9,448 nucleotides of DNA, from assembly GCA_050699055.1 (NCBI GenBank), contig JBOHCT010000170.1:1-9448 (forward strand), read 5' to 3'. The first letter of the stretch is position 1. Every line of letters starts with the position of its first letter. Below the pieces are notes generated by a model that did not search any database, was not told the origin of the DNA, and was given only the letters and a program-made list of their open reading frames with translations. Source of the DNA: JBOHCT01 sp050699055. GTDB taxonomy: Bacteria; Actinomycetota; Actinomycetes; Streptosporangiales; JBOHCT01. Made by a program: the position numbers and the translations under genes. This document shows positions 6,071 through 9,448 of the stretch, in pieces.

Positions 6071-6664
6071 ATGGGGCTGAGGTCACGACGCGACGCCAAG
6101 GCGGCCCACGAGGTGGGCCAGCCGTCCATGGAACAGCTTGTTGATCGGGTGTCCCGCGGCGACGAGGAGGCCTTTGCCGCCGTCTACCAGCAGGTCGCGG
6201 GCCCGGTTTACGGCCTGGTGCGCCGGGTGGTCCGCGACCCGGCGCGGTCAGAGGAGGTCACTCAGGAGGTGTTGGTGGAAGTGTGGCGCGCGGCGTCGCG
6301 GTTCAACGCCTCTCGGGGCAGCGCCCTGAGCTGGGTGATGACGATGGCCCACCACCGCGCCGTCGACCACGTGCGCGCCACCCGGGCCGCGGCCGACCGC
6401 GACGAACGCGACGCCCAGCTCGGCCGGTCCCCCGCCTTCGACGAGGTCGCGGAAGAGGTCGAGAGCGGCCTGGACCGCGAGCGGGTCCGCCATGGCCTCG
6501 CCGCGCTCACCGAGCTGCAACGCGAGGCGCTGGTCCTCGCCTACTACGGCGGGTACACCTACCAAGAGGTCGCCGACCTGCTCGACATTCCCCTCGGCAC
6601 GGCCAAGACCAGGCTGCGTGACGGGTTGATTCACCTCCGCGACCACTTGGGGGTGATGTCATGA
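6071..6664 (+). CDS. sigK: ECF RNA polymerase sigma factor, SigK type
   Basis: A 197-residue ECF sigma factor. ATG 6071 has GGGAG 4 nt upstream; ATG 6128 is an internal alternative and would still keep region 2. Region 2 runs from about residue 36 to 105: EAFAAVYQQVAGPVYGLVRR, then EEVTQEVLVEVWRAASRF and SALSWVMTMAHHRAVDHVR. Region 4 runs from about 143 to 193: LTELQREALVLAYYGGYTYQ, then EVADLLDIPLGTAKTRLRDG as helix-turn-helix. These sequences closely resemble mycobacterial SigK (AYYGGLTY, LTMAHRRAVD). The stop overlaps the anti-sigma start (ATGA), which indicates translational coupling. It is probably autoregulated from P2 and should direct P1 and P3, which share the same boxes. The activating signal is unknown. 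The gene name is by similarity of family and neighbourhood. Confidence 0.88.
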   Translation: MGLRSRRDAKAAHEVGQPSMEQLVDRVSRGDEEAFAAVYQQVAGPVYGLVRRVVRDPARSEEVTQEVLVEVWRAASRFNASRGSALSWVMTMAHHRAVDHVRATRAAADRDERDAQLGRSPAFDEVAEEVESGLDRERVRHGLAALTELQREALVLAYYGGYTYQEVADLLDIPLGTAKTRLRDGLIHLRDHLGVMS

Positions 6665-7392
6665 GCACCCCCGACAACCTGCACGCGCTGACCGGCGCGT
6701 ACGCCGTCGACGCCCTCGACGACATCGAGCGCAGGACCTTCGAGCGGCACCTGGCCACCTGCGAGACCTGCGCCGAGGAGGTCCGCGAGCTGAGGGAGGC
6801 CGGCGCCCGGCTCGGGGCGGCCGCCGCCGAGACGCCACCGCCCGAGCTGTGGGAACGGGTACGCGCGGCCGCGGCGACGACCCCCCAGCTTCCTCCCACA
6901 CACTCTCACGTGTCCGGGCGGGGCGCGCGCGGGTGGACGCGCGTCTTCCTCGCCGCCGCGGCCTGCCTGCTGCTCGTCGCCGTCGGCCTCGGCGCCTGGA
7001 ACGCCGAACTGCACCGCCAGCTGAACCAGACCCAGCGGGCCTCCGACCGGGTCGCCGCCGTGCTCGCCGCGCCCGACGCCGCCATCCACACCAAACACCT
7101 CAGCGGGACGGGGACCGCCAGCGTCGTCGTGTCCCACCGACGCCACGCCGCCGTCTTCGTCGGCAGCGACCTCCCCGACCTGCCGCAAGACCGCACCTAC
7201 GAGCTGTGGGCCATCACCGCCTCCGGCCCGCACCCGGCCGGCCTCTTCCAGACCGGAACCCGGGGCCGCGTCGTACACCTCCTCGACTCCCGCCTCGCCG
7301 CCGCCCACCAGGTCGCGCTCACCATCGAACCCGCAGGCGGCTCCCCACAGCCGACCACCACGCCGATCTTCGCCGTCAACGTGGGCGCCTGA
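6661..7392 (+). CDS. rskA: RskA-like membrane anti-sigma factor
   Basis: A 243-residue single-pass membrane protein that overlaps the sigma gene by 4 nt. The cytoplasmic N-terminus (about 1-80) starts HALTGAYAVDALDDIERRTF and contains the zinc anti-sigma signature H30-x3-C34-x2-C37 (HLATCETC). A transmembrane helix spans about 94-113 (VFLAAAACLLLVAVGLGAW). The extracytoplasmic RskA domain (about 130-243) shows AAVFVGSDLPDLPQDRTYEL, WAITASGPHPAGLF and TIEPAGGSPQPTTTPIFAV, typical of the family. It should hold the SigK-like factor inactive at the membrane. In characterised RskA-type systems release involves regulated proteolysis, and no dedicated protease is in this window. A strong hairpin follows the stop. 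Confidence 0.88.
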   Translation: MSTPDNLHALTGAYAVDALDDIERRTFERHLATCETCAEEVRELREAGARLGAAAAETPPPELWERVRAAAATTPQLPPTHSHVSGRGARGWTRVFLAAAACLLLVAVGLGAWNAELHRQLNQTQRASDRVAAVLAAPDAAIHTKHLSGTGTASVVVSHRRHAAVFVGSDLPDLPQDRTYELWAITASGPHPAGLFQTGTRGRVVHLLDSRLAAAHQVALTIEPAGGSPQPTTTPIFAVNVGA

Positions 7393-7425
7393 CCCAGACC
7401 TCTCCCCCATCGCCCGCTGTAACCC

Positions 7426-7444
7426 GTCGGCACGCCGTGCCGAC
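7426..7444 (+). terminator. hairpin after the sigma/anti-sigma operon
   Basis: GTCGGCACG and CGTGCCGAC are perfect 9-nt inverted arms around a single C (effectively an 8-bp stem with a 3-nt loop), 34 nt after the anti-sigma stop codon. No T-run follows. It sits just upstream of promoter P3, so it would separate the two transcription units. Confidence 0.55.
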
Positions 7445-7462
7445 GCCGACGCGCATCGAAAA

Positions 7463-7504
7463 GATCCGCGTGGGGGCCAATCCTTCCGCCGCGTCGCTCC
7501 GAAT
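7463..7504 (+). promoter_or_regulatory. P3: third SigK-like promoter, ahead of the ferritin-like genes
   Basis: GATCCGC (7463-7469), 7 nt, CCAATCC (7477-7483), 15 nt and CCGAAT (7499-7504) repeat the full P1 layout. The flanks are also alike: 18 of 22 bases match P1 across 7448-7469. The -10 ends 60 nt before ATG 7565, against 62 nt in P1. Similarity continues through the leader (GCGTACG, CCGGT, CACCGGC, GAAGG), so this is a duplicated promoter region rather than two chance boxes. Confidence 0.65.
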
Positions 7505-7564
7505 GTTGGAGCGTACGGACCGGTTCCTCGCTGGACACCGGCAGGTCGGCCGGGAAGGTTCCCG

Positions 7565-7762
7565 ATGAGGAGGGACGGGAGGACGGGCACGCGCGTGCTG
7601 ACTCCGGTCGCCGCGCTTGGGCTTCCTGTCGGCGCATCCGCGCGGGCGCGGCGGCCCGGTGAAACGGATGCCGCGAGCCGGCGGGAGTTCCTGCCGGGTA
7701 GTTGCCGAGCAAACCGTCAAGGCAATAACCTGCGGGAACTACGCTTCGGGGGTACTCCATGA
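7565..7762 (+). pseudogene. decayed paralogue of the CHRD gene's signal peptide
   Basis: A 65-codon frame from ATG 7565 (GAAGG 8 nt upstream) to TGA 7760-7762. Its first ~25 residues (TRVLTPVAALGLPVGAS) match the CHRD-like protein's signal peptide (TRLMAPLAALGLPALAS), and the upstream leader and promoter P3 match as well. After residue ~27 similarity ends: no CHRD domain, His cluster, EF-hand or sorting tail follows, and the rest is Arg-rich. The hydrophobic core is also interrupted by early arginines. The simplest reading is that a duplicated copy of the CHRD gene lost its body by deletion, leaving a promoter that may now serve the ferritin-like genes. A short real leader peptide is the alternative. 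Confidence 0.5.
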
Positions 7763-8055
7763 CAGGGCGTGATGGGCGGCCGCTGGCTGTCCTCCGGGGG
7801 CACTCGACCACGTACGGGGACTCGGTCCGTCGGCTCGGGCCGCATGCGCTACCCGGGACACGCGTCGCCCGCACCAGCAGGACCCGTAGGTCGAGACTCG
7901 GACCGGGCGGGGCAGTCGGCGGGCCCGTCCGACGCGGCCCGTGCCGGGAGAGCCAAGCCTGCGGTCGGCCGCACTCCTATGGGGTGGCGACGAGGGCACC
8001 GGCGGGGTCGAAGCGGTTGCCGTTGATGGCGACCTTATCGAAAGGGGTGGAACGC
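7763..8055 (+). other. long untranslated stretch before the ferritin-like genes
   Basis: About 290 nt with no gene I can support. An in-frame extension of the ferritin-like gene reaches back to ATG 7759, but its ~99 residues are Arg/Gly/Pro-rich low complexity and would bury the Tat signal. No exact CCAATCC or CCGAAT box and no convincing housekeeping promoter is visible. If P3 drives the ferritin-like genes, this is part of a 5' leader of roughly 545 nt. Confidence 0.4.
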
Positions 8056-8718
8056 ATGAGTTTGGATGAGATGTTTGGCGGCGAGCCGGTGGTCGGCTTC
8101 GCCCGGGAGACGGATCGTCGTGAGTTTCTGCGCTGGGCGGGGCTGGTCGGCGTCGGCGCGACGTTTGTCGCCGGCGGCGGGCTCGCCTCGGCACGGTCGG
8201 CCGCGGCGGCGGTGTCGGAGGCCGCACCCGCGTTCGGCAAGGGGGATGTGGGGATCCTCAACTACGCCTTGACGCTGGAGTACCTCGAGGCGACGTTCTA
8301 CGCCAAGGGGCTGGACGCGGGGCTGTTGAAGGGCCGCGACCTGGAGCTGGTGAAGCCGATCCGCAGCCACGAGAGGCAGCACGTGCAGGCGGTGAAGCAG
8401 GCGGTGACCAAGCTGGGCGGCACCCCGGTGGACAAGCCGAAGCTGTCGTTCCCGAAGGGCACTTTCGGCAGCGCGGACAAGTTCCTCGCCACCGCGGTGC
8501 AGTTCGAGGAGCTCGGGGTGGTCGCCTACCACGGGCAGATCACCCACATCCAGCACGGCAAGGTGCTGGCCGCCGCGGCCTCGATCGCCGGCGTGGAGTC
8601 CCGGCACGCGGCGATCCTGGAGCACCTGACCGGCGGGAAACCGTTCCCCGCCCCGATCGAGGACCACAAGCCGATGAGCTACGTGCTGAAGAAGGTCAAA
8701 CCCTTCATCAGCGGCTAG
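8056..8718 (+). CDS. Tat-exported ferritin-like diiron protein
   Basis: A 220-residue protein. ATG 8056 follows AAAGGGG at 8-nt spacing. A twin-arginine signal is at residues 19-44 (TDRREFLRWAGL and a hydrophobic stretch), with likely cleavage after SARSAAAA. The mature part is a four-helix ferritin-like domain (Ferritin_2 / desiccation-related type): helix 1 LNYALTLEYLEATFY (Glu75 or Glu78), helix 2 with E106-x2-H109, helix 3 with Glu151/152 (QFEELGVVAYHG), helix 4 with E181-x2-H184. This two-Glu plus two ExxH set is a diiron centre. Tat export fits a metalloprotein folded before export. There is no C-terminal anchor. It is followed 19 nt later by a paralogue with the same core. Role in iron handling or oxidative protection is family-based inference. 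Confidence 0.85.
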   Translation: MSLDEMFGGEPVVGFARETDRREFLRWAGLVGVGATFVAGGGLASARSAAAAVSEAAPAFGKGDVGILNYALTLEYLEATFYAKGLDAGLLKGRDLELVKPIRSHERQHVQAVKQAVTKLGGTPVDKPKLSFPKGTFGSADKFLATAVQFEELGVVAYHGQITHIQHGKVLAAAASIAGVESRHAAILEHLTGGKPFPAPIEDHKPMSYVLKKVKPFISG

Positions 8719-8737
8719 GAGCTAGGAGGAGGAACCG

Positions 8738-9448
8738 ATGACACAGCGACGTGATCTTGTCCATGGCCAGCTCAACGAGGTGCCCGCCCCGCTGGCGTTG
8801 GAGGCGCTGAACAGCCGGTGGGCGCTCGCGCAGGAGTCCGACTTCGGCAGCGACGTGGACGTGTTGAACTACGCGTTGACCCTGGAGTACCTGGAGGCGA
8901 CGTTCTACCAGCAGGGCAACGCCGCCGGGTTGCTGTCCGGACAGGCGGCGCGGTACCTGCGCAAGGTGCAGTCCGACGAGGAGTACCACGTCAAGGCCAT
9001 CACCCAGACCATCCACAAGCTGGGCGGGAAACCGGCCGCCAAGCCGAAGGTCCAGTTCGGGGACGCCTTCGACAGCAAGACGAAGTACCTGACGACGAGC
9101 TTCACCTTCGAGAACGTCGGGGTGGGCGCCTACCTCGGCGCGGCCGGTTTCCTCACCCACAAGTCGGTACTGCAGGCCGCCGCCGGCATCTTCGGGGTGG
9201 AGGCCCGGCACGCCGCGATCGTCGCGAACCTCCTCGGCAAACCGGCCGAGGGCGGCGTCTACATGGGCGCGTTCGAGACCCCGCAGACCAAGGACAAGGT
9301 CCTCCACGAGGTTGCCCCCTTCATCATGCCGTCAGGTGGGATGGCCACCGGCGGCGGGTCCACAGCCGGTGTCGAGGACAAGACGCTGTTCGGGGTCGGC
9401 GGCGCCGCGGTCGCCGGCGCCGGCGCGGCAGCGTACTACGCCCATCAC
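8738..9448 (+). CDS. ferritin-like protein with sorting-like C-terminal tail, partial at window end
   Basis: ATG 8738 is preceded by a strong AGGAGGAGG ribosome site. 237 codons are open to the window edge and the stop is not seen. The core parallels the preceding gene: VLNYALTLEYLEATFY (Glu50/53), E81-x2-H84, Glu125 (TFENVGVGAYLG), E155-x2-H158, a diiron set. Unlike its neighbour it has no Tat or Sec signal; the N-terminus (MTQRRDLVHGQLNEVPAPLA) lacks a hydrophobic core. Its C-terminus is MP-x-GG-x2-TGGGSTAG (197-211), ED, LF, then a Gly/Ala-rich hydrophobic stretch (216-233), nearly identical to the tail of the CHRD-like protein. Export by hitchhiking with the Tat-bearing partner, then anchoring by the sortase, would explain both features. 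That is inference. Confidence 0.85.
   Translation, partial: MTQRRDLVHGQLNEVPAPLALEALNSRWALAQESDFGSDVDVLNYALTLEYLEATFYQQGNAAGLLSGQAARYLRKVQSDEEYHVKAITQTIHKLGGKPAAKPKVQFGDAFDSKTKYLTTSFTFENVGVGAYLGAAGFLTHKSVLQAAAGIFGVEARHAAIVANLLGKPAEGGVYMGAFETPQTKDKVLHEVAPFIMPSGGMATGGGSTAGVEDKTLFGVGGAAVAGAGAAAYYAHH

Noticed and set aside
6631..7590. Long minus-strand frame opposite the anti-sigma gene
   Set aside because: Gly/Arg/Val-rich shadow. The plus strand encodes a clear zinc anti-sigma domain, a membrane helix and an RskA domain.
7759..8055. In-frame N-terminal extension of the first ferritin-like protein
   Set aside because: The extra ~99 residues are low-complexity and would place the Tat signal far inside the protein. 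ATG 8056 has a good ribosome site and correct Tat spacing.
1..9448. CRISPR arrays, tRNA, rRNA, riboswitches and replication origins
   Set aside because: I saw no regularly spaced repeats, clover-leaf or conserved RNA patterns, or origin-type iterons anywhere in the window.

Overview
The window comes from a high-GC Gram-positive actinomycete. Codons are strongly G/C-ending, GTG starts are common, and the gene families are actinobacterial: ISKra4 and DUF4277 transposases, DUF6788, a SigK/RskA-type sigma/anti-sigma pair and a class F-like sortase. A Streptosporangiales-type host is plausible but is a guess.

Left part (about 1-1465): a graveyard of insertion sequences. It holds the C-terminal tail of an IS3-family transposase, the N-terminal third of an ISKra4-family transposase, and the left side of a DUF4277/IS1634-like element made of a DUF6788 gene and a divergent, truncated transposase around a near-perfect palindrome. 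The last scar cuts off the C-terminus of a TetR regulator. Next come a divergent MFS transporter (2002-3546), a convergent DUF2442 gene (3711-3986) and the remains of a small zinc-finger-like ORF (about 4008-4232).

Right part (4225-9448): an envelope module that looks like one regulated unit. On the minus strand, a secreted, calcium-binding CHRD/SOD-like protein is followed directly by a class F-like sortase. Divergently there is an ECF sigma factor of the SigK type, overlapped by its RskA-like membrane anti-sigma factor. Downstream are two tandem ferritin-like diiron proteins, one with a Tat signal and one without; the second runs off the window.

Two observations tie the module together. 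(1) The CHRD-like protein and the second ferritin-like protein end in the same unusual tail (MP-x-GG-x2-TGGGSTAG, then ED-x2-LF, then a hydrophobic helix; the CHRD-like protein also has an RRR tail). There is no LPxTG in either, which suggests a non-canonical sorting signal read by the neighbouring sortase. (2) Three promoters share CCAATCC-N15-CCGAAT exactly: before the CHRD-sortase operon, before the sigma factor (autoregulation), and downstream of the anti-sigma gene ahead of the ferritin genes. The third is followed by a leader and signal-peptide ORF resembling the start of the CHRD gene, so it looks like a decayed duplicate. The proposed picture is a SigK-like, RskA-controlled regulon that builds a surface-anchored metal/redox layer from a CHRD-like protein and ferritin-like proteins.
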